Below, piece by piece: positions 24,267-36,788 of a stretch of DNA of 64,000 nucleotides. Under the pieces are notes generated by a model. That model ran no database searches, had not been told where the DNA came from, and saw only the letters and a list, made by a program, of their open reading frames with translations. The first letter of the stretch is position 1. The number at the start of each line of letters is the position of its first letter. The stretch comes from Primula veris (lineage: Eukaryota; Streptophyta; Magnoliopsida; Ericales; Primulaceae): the NCBI GenBank assembly GCA_963682055.1, contig OY821744.1, positions 21,428,967-21,492,966 of the forward strand, given 5' to 3'. The position numbers and the translations under genes were made by a program.

Positions 24267-24279
24267 TGGTATCAGAGCC
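24267..24279 (+). other. Primer-binding site of the Cassandra element
   Basis: TGGTATCAGAGCC starts two bases after the 5' LTR. It is complementary to the 3' end of initiator methionine tRNA, the usual primer in plants. Confidence 0.95.
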
Positions 24280-24360
24280 TCTATCTGGCCGGAAATGTGG
24301 GGACTAGCACGAGTGTGTGAGCCCCGAAAGGGCGACGTGCCCGACGAGGACGTCGTGCCT

Positions 24361-24374
24361 AAAGGGAGGGTGAT
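24361..24374 (+). other. Polypurine tract of the Cassandra element
   Basis: AAAGGGAGGGTGAT lies directly before the 3' LTR. Confidence 0.85.
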
Positions 24375-24665
24375 TGTGACGACCCAGATTTCCAGGAAGG
24401 AAATTCTGTGGTGCGGTGTTGTGCGTCAGTCCCACATCGCCCAGATATGAGAGTACCCCTGTGGTATATGAGCTTAAAGATCCATTTCCTATCAACAAGG
24501 CCTTTTAAAGCCGTGCGGCACAATAGCGACGACGGAACTCCACAGTTAAGCGTGCTTAACTTGGAGTAGTACCAGGATGGGTGATCCCCCTGGGAAGTTG
24601 TGCCAAAGCGGACAATATTGTTGATACGGGCGTGACGGTTCGGTCCATCGGGCCGGGCCGTTACA
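24375..24665 (+). repeat. Cassandra 3' LTR
   Basis: TGTGACGACCC to CCGTTACA, 291 bp, with the second 5S-like segment at about 24534-24599. Confidence 0.95.
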
Positions 24666-27215
24666 TGGTGTCTCAGTATCGACATGTCGTTCGATCAATG
24701 AGAACCAGTTCACTTGAAAAGCAAAACTAGTGTTTTTCGAATCTGTCGTTTCGAAACAAAGTTTGTGCTTATGCAAACTATAAACATATAAAACAGTCGT
24801 TTTATATGATAACTAATCCAGAACTCCCAACACATGTTGGATGCCATCTATGATGAGAAAAATTGCAAAGCATACTTGCGAAATGACTGTTTAAACGTTG
24901 ATGTTATTCCGTCACCACATGTTAGCCATCCTGATGTGTGAAAATGTGATGCCCAAATTTTTTTTGGATGCCATCTTTGATGAGTAAAACACGAGTTTGT
25001 TGTTACTCGCGAGATGAAAGCTATAACGTTGATGTTTTTCCGCCGCCACATTTGAGACGTGATGATGTCTATGGTGAACAATTGTCTGAAATTGATAAAT
25101 TGGAGTGATACTTCACCAAAATTACTAACTTGAATACTTATTTCATAAGTAGTATTGTGAATCTATATTGACCATGTTCATTTAGCTCGTCGTCCATATG
25201 TTATTGGATAAGAAAATTGCCCCGATGAGCAGTTTTTAATCTTATTGGGTCAATGACGAATTGTTTGCATGATACTAATGCTATTCGTGTACATTTTTCC
25301 TCGAATCGAGAACCAAGATAAGGGTTATTTGTCTCGAAATGTCGCGAGCCTGATGCTTGCCTAGCCAAGCGAGGTTTAGACAATCGTTAAAACTAAAGAC
25401 ATGTGGCTCTAAAACAGTCATTGAAAAGAACAATATGGCCCGTTGTCCCAAAGCAACAGATAATGCTCAATGAGTCAACTCTATGCTATAAAGACATAGC
25501 TTCTTCACGGTTACTCCTTAAATAGTTCAAAACAATTATAAAGGTGGAAAAGCAGATGCTAATGAGGTTAAAGCTAACTGAAAGGAAACTCTTGAAACCC
25601 CCGATTTTGTGGCTCAAATGAGTTTGGTAGCTTTATTTACTGATTTTGATAAATCATTGAGTTAGTTTTTTGCTCATCTGAATTATGTTTTTCCATTTAG
25701 ATTATGAATTTTCCATTTGGACCATACTTTTGGATTATGGTTTGCCTGTTTACGAAATTTCTCGAATTAATTTAAATTGTTTTGAGCAAATTCATTTGAC
25801 AAATGTGACCAAATTTTAAATTATGAAACTTTAGGCAATACTTGTGGGGTATTTGATTTTATGAAAATAGTGGATAACAATGTGCCACATAATTTCACCA
25901 ACTACTTGCCTAAAAGAGTACTCAGTGACAACGATTCTAGACATGTCGTTCCAAATCGAAAACTTTGGTAAAACCAAATTTGTTTGTCAAATATGAGGTC
26001 TTATACTCCTGTAGATCCTTTCGTACCTTATTAAGTAATAAGATATCCGGTAATAGCTCATGAAAATTTGAAATTCTTTACACAAGATCCACTCAATACG
26101 ACCAAAAGCGTATTATTGAGGAGTTGAGATGTCTTTCAAATGGTTGCCACCACGGTTTTAAAGCATTTAAAGTTACCTTATCATTTCGCCCATCATCGAT
26201 TGATAAAGGATTTAGATGCTAAGACATGATTGTCTGTACTATTATTCGCTCATCATCGATTGATAAGAGCATTTTGATATTGTGGCATTGACCGGATGAG
26301 ATATTCCCGGGTCAAAAGACGATGCTTGATTTATAATCGCATATCATTTGGATCATATTTAAGGAGATAATTTTATGATTAATCCAAAATCCATGCCATT
26401 AATGCTCTATATGAAAGGCTAATATCTCTAAAGATTGCAAAAATTGATTCGTAGAATTCTTGTAAATAATTGAAAGAGTTATTGTGGACTTATCTGACCA
26501 TAAGACGGACCATAAATATAAATGGTTATGGTTGATACATCGATAATAAGGTCACATTTTATTGTTGTCCACATAAATGAAGCACTTCTCAAACTCTTAC
26601 CCATATCATTAAATTGATAGCTCATGATCCGTATTATCCTGAAAAGTCTAGTCGACTTGATAATGCCCAAGAGTAAGAATCAAAATTTCGATTTGAATTA
26701 CTTGAGTTTGGGAATTGAAATTGAACATCTTGTCGATTATGTTCAGATCCAAATGGACTCACGAAAACTTTGATGATGTGACTGCAAATGATTCCACGCA
26801 CTTCTTGGTCTTGCGTACAAGATTTATATTTCTGTGTGGGGTTATGCTATTTTCCTACATTGGTCCGTTATGAGGCCCATAGACACTCAAACACCATATG
26901 CGTACCAACTGATTACTGGTTATGAGCCAGAAGTCTCATATTAACGCGTGTTTGGAGTTCTTAATTAATATTTTGATTGAGCCTCTATAGCGTTCAAGAT
27001 ATGGACCTCTGAATTATGAATCCCCTGCATATCATTCGATAGAGTAACCTTACCAAGCGATCTTTTTACTACATGATATGCGAAAGTGACATTGCTAATA
27101 CTGTTCTCCCCGTCCTTATGGGGAGATTTACATGTTACCGTTGATAAGAAACGACATGAAGTAGCGTGACCTAAATCACTCAGTTTTAGCTTAATCCCCA
27201 AAAATTGCACTTAGT

Positions 27216-29759
27216 GCATAAAAAGCACACGGGATGAAAAATAGTTTAAAATCAACAAAAACGTGTGCTAGCACATAAAAACCAGATAGGATGAAAAGTT
27301 GTTCAAAATAAACAAAAACGTGTGTTAGCTCATAAAAACAGATGGGATGAAAAATTGTTCAAAATCAACAAAAAACGTGTACTAGCGCATAAAAAGCACA
27401 TGGAATGAAAAATTGTTCAAAATCAACAAACGTGTGTGCTAGGCCTTAAAAACGACATGGGATGAAAATTGTTCAGAATCAACAAATGCGTGTGTTAGGC
27501 CATAAAAAGCACATGAAAAATTCTTCAAAATCAACAAAAACATGTGCTAGCGCATAAAAACCATATGGGCTGAAAAATTGTTCAAAATCAACAAAAACGT
27601 GTGCTAGTGCATAAAAACAACATGAGATGAAAAATTGTTCAAAATTAACAAAAACATGTGTTAGATCATGAAAAACCACATGGGATGAAAAATTGTTCAA
27701 AATCAACAAAAACGTGTGTTAGCTCATAAAAACCACATAGGATGAAAAATTGTTCAAAATCAACAAATGGGTATGCTAGCTCATAAAAAGCACATGGGAT
27801 GAAAAATTGTTCAAAATCAACAAAAACGTGTGTTAGCTCATAAAAACTACATGGGATGAAAATTTGTTCAAAATCAACAAAACGTGTGCTAGCGCATAAA
27901 AACAACGTGGGATGAAAAATTGTTCAAAATCAACAAACGCGTGTGCTAGGCCATAAAAATCACATGAGATGAAAAATTGTTTAAAATCAACAAAAACATG
28001 TGCTATCGCATAAAAAGCACATGGGATGAAAAATTCTTCCAAATAAACAAACACGTGTGTTAGGCATAAAAAACACGTGAGATGAAAAATTCTTCAAAAT
28101 CAACAAAAACATGTGCTAGCGCATAAAAAACACATGGGATGAAATTTTTTACAAAAACAACAAACACGTGTGCTAGCGCATAAAAATCTCATGTGATGAA
28201 AAATTGTTCAAAATCAACAAACGCGTGTGCTAGCATTTAAAAAGCGCATGGGATGAAATTTTTTTCAAAATCAACAATAGCGTGTGCTAGGCCATAAAAT
28301 CAACATGGGATGAAAAATTCTTTAAAATCAACAAACGCGTGTGCCATAAAAAGAACATGGGATCAAAAAATCTTCAAAATCATGTGCTAGTGCATAAAAA
28401 CCATATGGGATGAAAAAATTGTTCAAAATCAACAAAAGCGTGTGCTAGCGCATAAAAACCACATGAGATGAAAAATTGTTCAAAATTAACAAAAACGTGT
28501 GTTAGATCATAAAAACATGGGATAAAAAATTGTTCAAAATCAACAAAAACGTGTGTTAGCTCATAAAAACCACATGGGATGAAAAATTGTTCAAAATCAA
28601 CAAACGCGTGTGCTACCGCATAAAAGGCACATGGGATGAAAAATTGTCCAAAATCAACAAAAACGTGTGCTAGGCCATAAAAATCACATAGGATAAAAAA
28701 TTCTTCAAAATCAATAAACGCGTATGTTAGGGCATAAAAATGTGGGACGAAAATTCTTCAAAATCAACAAGTGCTAGCACATAAAAAACGCATGGGATGA
28801 AAACTTTTACAAAAACAACTAACGGGTGTGCTAGCGCATAAAAATCCCATGTGATGAATTTTTTTTTCAAAATCAACAAACGCGTGTGCTAGCGCTTAAA
28901 AAGCGCATGGGATGATTTTTTTTTCAAAATCAACAATAGCATGTACTAGGCCATAAAACCACATGGGATGAAAAATTGTTCCAAATCAACAAAAACGTGT
29001 GCTAGCATAAAAATCACATGTGATGAAAAATTGCTCAAAATGAACAAAAACGTGTGCTAGCGCATAAAATCCACATGGGATGAAAAATTGTTCATAATCA
29101 ACATGGGATGAAAAATTCTTCAAAATCAACACACGCATGTGTTAGGCCATAAAAAGCACATAGGATGAAAAATTCTTCAAAATCATGTGCTAGTGCATAA
29201 AAACCATATGGGATGAAAAATTGTTTATAATAAACAAAAGCATGTGTTAGATCATAAAAATAACATGGGATGAAAAATTGTTCAAAATCAACAAAAACGT
29301 GTGTTAGCTCATAAAAACCACATGGGATGAAAAATTGTTCAAAATCAACAAACGCATGTGCTAGCGTATAAAAAGCACATGGGATGAAAAATTGTTCAAA
29401 ATCAACAAAAACGTGTGCTAGTCCATAAAAACCACATCGGATGAAAAATTCTTCAAAATCAACAAACGCGTATGTTAAGGCATAAAAACAACATGGGATG
29501 AAATTTTTTTCAAAATCAACAAAAACATGTGCTAGCGCATAAAAATCACATGGGATGAAAAATTGTTCAAAATCAACAAAAAAACGTGTAGTAGGCCATA
29601 AAAACCACATGGGATGAAAAATTCCTCAAAATCAACAAACACGTGTGTTAGTTATAAAAAGCACACGGGATGAAAAATTGTTCAAAATCAACAAAAACGT
29701 GTGCAAGGCCATAAAAACCACATAGGATGAAAAATTCTTTCAAATCAACAAAAACATGT
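27216..29759. repeat. 57-bp satellite array, left part
   Basis: Tandem units of about 57 bp, for example GTGCTAGCGCATAAAAACC followed by ACATGGGATGAAAAATTGTT and a CAAAATCAACAAAAAC tail. Units differ by substitutions and short indels, and some are truncated. Because 57 is a multiple of three, minus-strand frames stay open over several units and read a 19-residue repeat (FIPCGFYGLAHVFVDFEQF). Roughly 45 units are present. The array begins exactly where copia copy 2 loses homology to copy 1. Confidence 0.95.
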
Positions 29760-31033
29760 TGTTTCACACAAATTTTCACCAAGTGCTCAAGACAGGAAAA
29801 ATGAATGCAAAGCAAAGTAAATTTTATTTATCAATTAATTTGCGGGTACAATCTCTGATAATTTCTAAAAGAAAATATAGAAATAAAAGTCCTTTGCTTC
29901 TCCTCTTTGAAAAATTTGTGATGGCTCGAAATGCTGTTGTAGACTCTCTGATGAATTTTGTTGAGTTTGCTGAAGTTGAGTAAAATTCTTCGGCTTTGAT
30001 GAAGAACTTTGTAGTTTTGTTGATTTCGTTGATGATCTTGACGCTCCTCAGATTTGGGGAAGAACTTGAAGATTTTGATCTAGAGAAACGTGTTTTTGCT
30101 TCTGTGTAGTCGTTCCTAAAGATCGAATGCCGGTTTGTTGTAGATTTCTTGGGTGGAGATCTTCAGATTTGGGGAAGAACTTTGAAGACTTTGATTTGCA
30201 GAAACGTCCTGCTTACTACTTGTAGTCGTTCCTGAAGATCGAATGCCGATTTGTTGCAGAACTTCTTTAGATTTGGTGAATAACTTTGAAGACTTTGATT
30301 TGCAAAAACGTCTTACTTATTGCTTGTAGTCGTTCCTGAAGATCGAAGGCAGATTTGTTGTAGGAGTTCTTCAGATTTGGGGAAGAACTTGAAGATTTTG
30401 ATCCGTAGAAACGCCTTGCTGGTTTTCGACGTTCTTGAAGATCGAATGCCAAGTTTATTGCAGACTTTGAAGACGTTCGTTGAGGCCGGAGTGTGCAGAA
30501 CTTCCCCTAGGAGTTGATCCCCTGACGTTTGTGGAAGAGCGGAGCTAATTCCCTGGCGGCCGTGGAGGGGCGGAGCTGATTCCCTGACGTCTGTGAAAGA
30601 GCTTCTCTCTCTCTAGTATTCAAGTTTTTTTTGATTGTGAGAATTATGGCACCCCCACCCCTATATTTATCGCTTTTGGGGTGGGCTTTTAATTGCAATG
30701 TCACCTCCTCAATTTTGGGCCCATTATCTTAAATATCTCATGACTTATGTAAATGAATCAAACTTGTATTTATGTTTGAAAACACTACAAATGAGTACTA
30801 TAATTTGAGTAACTCATTATGTACCACATTTAATGGTTTTAGAAAAAGAAATACATTTATTTTATATAAATTATCACCATAGATTTTATGAGATGATAAA
30901 ATATATTTTCTTTTTCGATTTTAAATTACTAATAACAAGTCTATTCTCAGACTGAGAAATTAGTAATTAATTGATATTTAATTTAAATAACACGTGTCAC
31001 ATTTTTAATGGACGTAAAATTTGCGTGTCAACA
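29760..31033 (-). mobile_element. Solo LTR inserted in the satellite
   Basis: A 1274-bp block with TG...CA ends (plus strand TGTTTCACAC to CGTGTCAACA), flanked by CATGT at 29755-29759 and 31034-31038. Both flanks are satellite sequence. The minus orientation is suggested by the start TGTTGACACGC and a TATA-like ATAAATATAGGGG (minus strand, near 30655-30670) ahead of a repeat-rich leader. No internal domain remains, so the element was lost by LTR-LTR recombination. A Ty3/gypsy (Tat/Athila-like) origin is a guess from the terminal sequence. Confidence 0.85.
30000..30490. repeat. Degenerate 100-115 bp tandem repeat within the solo LTR
   Basis: The module CGTTCCTGAAGATCGAATGCC plus CAGATTTGGGGAAGAAC recurs about four times, with cores near 30111, 30227, 30331 and 30430. 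It is followed at about 30508-30603 by two to three copies of a 40-bp unit (CCCTGACGTNTGTGAAAGAG type). Confidence 0.75.
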
Positions 31034-33780
31034 CATGTGCTAGATCATAAAAAGCACATGGGATGAAAAATTGTTCAAAATCAACAAACGCATTGCTAGC
31101 GCATAAAAAGCACATGGGATGAAAAAAATTTCAAAAACAACAAACGCATGTGTTAGCGTAAAAAATCCCATGTGCTGAAAAATTATTCAAAATCAACAAA
31201 CGCGTGTGCTAGCGCTTAAAAAGCACATGGGATAAAAAATTGTTCAAAATCAACAAAAATGTGTGCTAGGCCATAAAAACCACATGGGATGAAAAATTCT
31301 TCAAAATCAACAAACGCGTGTGTTAGGCCATAAAAAGCACATGAGATGAAAAAATAGTTCCAACTCAACAAAAACGTGTGGTAGCATGGAATGAAAATTT
31401 TGTTCAAAATAAACAAAAACGTGTGGTAGCGCATAAAAACCACATGGGAATAAAAATTGTTCAAAATCAACAAAAGCGTGTGGTAGCACATAAAAACCAC
31501 ATGGGATTAAAAATTATTCAAAATCAACAAAAGCGTGTGCTAGCGGATAAAAAGCACATGGGATGAAAAATTCTTCAAAATCAACAAACGCATAGGTTAG
31601 GTGGGCCATTAAAAGTACATGGGATGAAAAATTCTTCAAAATCAACAAAAACATGTTCTAGCACATAAAAAGCACATGAGATGAAAATTGTTGAAAATCA
31701 ACAAAAGCGTGTGCTAGGCCATAAAAACCACATCGGATGAAAAATTCTTCAAAATCAACAAACGCGTATGTTAGTGCATAAAAACCACATGGGCTGAAAA
31801 ATTCTTCAAAATCAACAAAAACATGTGCTAGCGCATATAAATCACACGGGATGAAAAATTGTTCAAAATCAACAAAAACGTGTGCTAGGCCATAAAAAGC
31901 ACATGGGATGAAATTTTTTTCAAAATAAACAAACGCGTGAGTTAGTTATAAAAAGCACACGGGATGAAAAATTGTTCAAAATCAACAAAAACGTGTGCAA
32001 GGCCATAAAAACCACATGGAATAAAAAATTCTTCAAAATCAACAAAAACATGTGCTCACGCATAAAAAACACATGGGATGAAAAATTGTTCAAAATCAAC
32101 AAACGCGTGTGCTAGCGCATAAAAAGCACAAACGATGAAAAATTGTTCAAAACCAACAAAAGCGTGTGCTAGGCCATAAAAACCACACGGGATGAAAAAT
32201 TCTTCAAAATCAACAAACGCGTATGTTAGGGAATAAAAACCACATAGGATGAAAAATTGTTCAAAATCAACAAAAATGTGTGCTAGGCCATAAAAATCCC
32301 ATGGGATGAAAAATTCTTCAAAATCAACAAACGCGTGTGTTAGGCCATAAAAAGCACATGAGTTGAAAAATAGTTCCAAATCATCAAAAACGTGTGTTAG
32401 GTCATAAAAACTACATGAGATGAAAAATTCTTCAAAATGAACAAACACATGGGATGAAATATTCTTCAAAATTAACAAAAACTTGGGCAAGCGCATAAAA
32501 ACCACATGTGATGAAAAATTGTTGAAAATCAACAAACGCGTGTGCTAGGGCATAAAAATCACATGGGATGAGAAATTCTTCAAAATGAACAAAAACGTGT
32601 GCTAGCGTATAAAAAGCACATGAGATGAAAATTTGTTCAAAATCATAAAAACCACATGATAAAAAATTGTTCAAAATCAACAAAAGCGTGTGTTAGGCCA
32701 TAAAACCCACATGGGATGAAAAATTCTTAAAAATCAATAAAAACTTGTGCTAAGCGCATAAAACCCACAAGGAATGAAAAATTGTTCAAAATCAACAAAA
32801 GCGTGTGTTAGGCCATAAAACCCACATGGGATGAAAAATTCTTCAAAAGCAACAAAAACTTGTGCTCATCGCATAAAACCCACATGGAATGAAAAATTGT
32901 TCAAATTAACAAAAACATGTGGTAGCGCATAAAAATCACATGGAATGAAAAATTATTCAAAATCAACAAAAAAACGTGTGCTACGCATAAAAAACACATG
33001 GGATGAAAATTCGATCAAAATCAATAAGCGCGTGCTAGCGCATAAAAATCACATGTGATGAAAGATTTTTCAAATTCGACAAAATCGTGTGCAACAAAAG
33101 CGTGTGCTAGCGCATAAAGGCACATAGGATGAAATTTTTTTCAAAATCAACAAAAACGTGTGCAAAATTGTTCAAAATCAACAAACGCATGCTAGCAAAT
33201 AAAAACCACATGGAATGAAAAATTGTTCAAAATTAACAAAAACATGTGCTAGCCCATAAAATCCACATGAGATGAAAATTTCTTCAAAATCAAAAAACGC
33301 GTGTGCTAGCGCATAAAAACATGGGATGAAAATTTGTTCAAAATCAACAAAAGCGTGTGCTAGGCATAAAAAACACATGGGATGAAAAATTCTTCAAAAT
33401 CAACAAAAACGTGTTCTAGCGCATATAAACCACATCAAATGAAAAATTGTTCAAAATCAACAAAAGCATGTGCTAGGCCATCAAAACCACATGGGATGAA
33501 AAATTGTTCAAAATCAACAAAGCGTGTGCTAGGCCATAAAAACCACATGGGATGAAAAATTCTTCAAAATCAACAAAAACGCGTGCTAGCACATAAAACC
33601 AACATGGGATGAAAAATTGTTCAAAATCAACAAATGCGTGTGTTAGCGCATAAAAACACATGGGGATGAAAAATTGTTCAAAATCAACAAAAGCGTGCAT
33701 AAAAACCACATGGGATGAAAAATTATTCAAAATCAACAAAAAAGTGTCCTAGGCCATAAAAACCATATGGGATGAATTGT
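31034..33780. repeat. 57-bp satellite array, right part
   Basis: Continuation of the same satellite after the solo LTR, roughly 48 units, with more truncated units toward the right end (for example near 33060-33190). It ends at about 33780, next to the duplicated gene-like mosaic. Longest open minus-strand stretch here: 32056-32535. Confidence 0.95.
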
Positions 33781-36702
33781 TTTTCAAACCATATGGGCGA
33801 GTAATTCGTACAATTATAGTCATATCAGAAGCAAAAGGCTAAAAAGCGATGGGTACAAGATATTAAAATGGTAGTAAGAGAGGATACTTCTACTTGTGAC
33901 TGAAACAAACCCGTATTCCGAATCAAGTATCAAAGGGAAATCTCCAATGGGTAACTACTTCATCTGTCTGGAAATCACAAGCTACAACGCAAGACGCAAA
34001 GAACTCAACAGATTTCAATTTAAAAAGATTTTACAGAAAAAACATTTCAAATATTGAAATACATAACTACAAGGCGCCAATGAACTCAACAGATTTCTTT
34101 AACAAATATAAATTTGTCTAGACATGTATTCCAACAGAAAAATAATATTTTAGTAAAAAGATTTGTCATTTCTATCCAATGCCAATTCAAGTACACATAT
34201 CACAGACTATTGACAAAAAGAAATGACAAATCTTTGTAAAAAGATTTGTCATTACTCTACTGCATTACTCTTTAACTATAATTTACTAGCAAGGATGACT
34301 CTTTCTCAATGAATAAAATATTAGAACTTGACATGCATGTAAGCGTATATCTAACTTGAATAGAATACAATTCCAGAAATGGAAGTAGAGTGACAATTTA
34401 AGACATGTAGCAAAGAAAAGATATAAACCCAGGTAATGTGTGGTAGATATGTATCTTCTAATTTATATTGCCCTATGAGCTACTTCAAAGTAGTATACTT
34501 TATCATGCAGCAAAATTATACGTTTTAAGTAACAATGCTCATATGTCAATTTGTTATTATAATATAACGACTCTATACAAAAGAGATGCATGGATGGATA
34601 TTTGAAGCATTCAAAAGGGTTCATAAATTAAGCAATCAAATAAAATTAAGCGTTCACAGTTTTAAATATACGCTACTGAAACAGAAAAACAAATTACATA
34701 TGAAGAACAAAGAAAAGTGCTACTTTTTTGGAAACCGAGGGAAAGAACTCCAATATCAGAAATCGCAATCACATTACAATTTGGAAAAGTACATCCCCAT
34801 GCAATAAAGTAATAGTGGATAAAAACAGAAAATACTTTTACCTGTATTCCGAATCAAATATCAAAGGAAGATCTCTGATCAGGACCTTCAACTGCCTCGA
34901 AATTACGAGTTCCATGATTACAAAAAACTGTGTAAAATAAAAAAAAACAATCGGAATCAACATCGTGATAGAATCGGTATATTATATAAGCGATATATTC
35001 ATTTTTTGGCCCACATCTTTTTTAGTAAGGAACTATCAAAAAATAGCATTTAGAGAGAGGGGGGGTAAGAGGAATTTTTTTGAAGGAGAATCACATTTCT
35101 ATATTCGGTTTCCACGTTAGAAGATGATGATATAAGTTTTGAGATCAACTAATGCTTTCATGTATTTCATTAAGTCCTCTACAGACAGCAAAAAGAAAAA
35201 ACATAAGCCCCAAAAAAACAAATCTGTCTTTTCTTTATTCCTGAAAATGATGAATAAAACCCTGCTGTTTCCGCAAATATACCAAAAGTCAGGTCTTTAA
35301 AAATCCAGTCTTGCAGTAAAGCAAATGTTGGACTAGCAATTCGTACAATTACGGTCATATCAGAAGCAAAAGGCTGTAGTAAGAGAGGATACTTCTACCT
35401 GTGACTGAAACAAACCCGCATTCCAAAACAAATATCAAAGGCAGATCTCCAATGGGGACAACTTCACATGTCTGGAAATAACGAGATACAAGGCAAGACG
35501 CAATGAACTCAACAGATTTCAATATAAAAAGACTTTTAAGGAAAAAAAACATTTCAAATACATAACAACTACAAGGCTGACCAATGAACTCAACAAATTT
35601 CTTTAACGAATATAAATTTGTCTAGAAACATATTCCAACCGAAAAAAATAATAATTTTTTATAAAAACATTTGTCATTTCTTTGCTTTTCTATCCAATGC
35701 TTATTCAAGTACACATATCACTCTTTGTAAAAAGATTTGTCATTACTCTACTGCATTTCTCTAACTATATAAATTACTAGAAAGGAAAACTCTTTTTCGA
35801 TGAATAAAATATTAGAACTTGACATGCATGAAAATGTAAATCTAAAGATAATATACTTGGAAATATTGGCCTGGGTTTCCCTTATCCCCTCACATATCTG
35901 ACTTGAATAGAACACAATTCAAGATATGGAAGTAGAGCGACAGTTTATGACATGTAGGCAAGAAAAGATATAAACCCAGGTAGGTAACTTCTAATTTCTA
36001 TTGTCCTATCAGCTTCTTCAAAGTATACTTTATAAAACAACATCATGCAGCCAATTCTACATTTTAAGTGACAATGCCGAAAGAGAGATGCATTTACAGT
36101 TCGTCTATGTCAAGTTCTTATTATAAATTCTATACAAAAGAGATGCATGCATGGATATTTGAAGCATTCAAAAGGTTAAACAAATATAAATTTACAACAA
36201 AAGCACAACGAGAAGTCATATTCTCCAACATCTCTTTGACCGAAGTTGACCGTTTCCAAATAATCTGAAATGAGAGAACCTCTTCTGTCATGAGCTACAA
36301 GGGAATAACGTACGAAGCTTTACAAAAGATGGTAAAGATGGATCATATTTACCTATTACTTCTGCATGATTTCCTTTCACCAAACAAAACAACAATTATT
36401 AGCGACCATTGAAACCAAATATTGAAGAGAGTTATTACGAGAGCAAATTTATATTGTGTTTAAGTTGTAAAAGCACATGGAACGTCATAACTAGGGACCA
36501 TAGAGACCACTTCTGAAGAATAACATTTTATGCAAGACTCACGACGTCGCAATCCGCGACACCCATAAAAAAAAAAATCATGTCAAAAAACACATACTCA
36601 TCACAACATGAAGAGGTTAAACAATTTAATAGCATTCAAATTATATCATCCACCAGGAGAAGAAAGTAAACTTAAGAGACATTAAATCAGGTTACTTATC
36701 AC

Positions 36703-36788
36703 CTTATAACTCAAAAGGATCTTTTGTGGCTTGCGCTGACAGAATTTTTCAAAAGAATGGCTCGCAGCTAAGACTCGCATATAATACT
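36703..36788 (-). other. Putative exon (86 bp)
   Basis: On the minus strand TTTAATTGCAG precedes and GTGATAAG follows. One frame is open (YYMRVLAASHSFEKF, then QRKPQKILLSYK). Copies near 62460-62540 and 63000-63070 carry a TAG in this frame. An open frame of this length in one of three is common by chance, so the call rests mainly on both splice-like borders. Gene identity unknown. Confidence 0.3.

Larger units (their letters stand above)
23969..24670 (+). mobile_element. Complete Cassandra TRIM with 5-bp target duplication
   Basis: The element proper is 23974-24665 (692 bp): two 291-bp LTRs around a 110-bp internal segment with a primer site and a polypurine tract but no coding capacity. 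TGGTG flanks both ends (23969-23973 and 24666-24670). The LTRs contain sequence matching plant 5S rRNA, the hallmark of Cassandra elements. Copia copy 1 has the unoccupied site at 7116-7120 (CACCA once, opposite strand). Movement would depend on proteins from other elements. Confidence 0.95.
22801..27215 (+). mobile_element. Decayed Ty1/copia element, internal region (copy 2)
   Basis: Inverted homologue of 4655-8425, on the plus strand and with many more stops. The gag remnant is at 25030-25320 (RRDDVYGEQLSEID). Homology to copy 1 ends at about 27215, shortly after CACTTAGTG, where the 57-bp satellite starts; RT and the 3' LTR are missing. A Cassandra TRIM sits inside at 23974-24665. The remaining stretches hold no readable genes. 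Confidence 0.7.

Noticed and set aside
24267..24279. Possible tRNA fragment (TGGTATCAGAGCC)
   Set aside because: It is the primer-binding site next to an LTR; the same holds for 43066-43078 and 51538-51549. No cloverleaf is present.
24133..24599. Possible 5S rRNA genes
   Set aside because: Only the box A to box C part matches; the 5' third is not 5S and the segments lie inside Cassandra LTRs.
29098..29610. A 170-codon repeat protein on the minus strand
   Set aside because: It is satellite DNA with a 57-bp unit. Open frames are expected from a period divisible by three, and neighbouring units are frame-broken.
27216..33780. CRISPR-like array
   Set aside because: There are no unique spacers between repeats. 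The units are contiguous and diverged, which is satellite structure in plant nuclear DNA.
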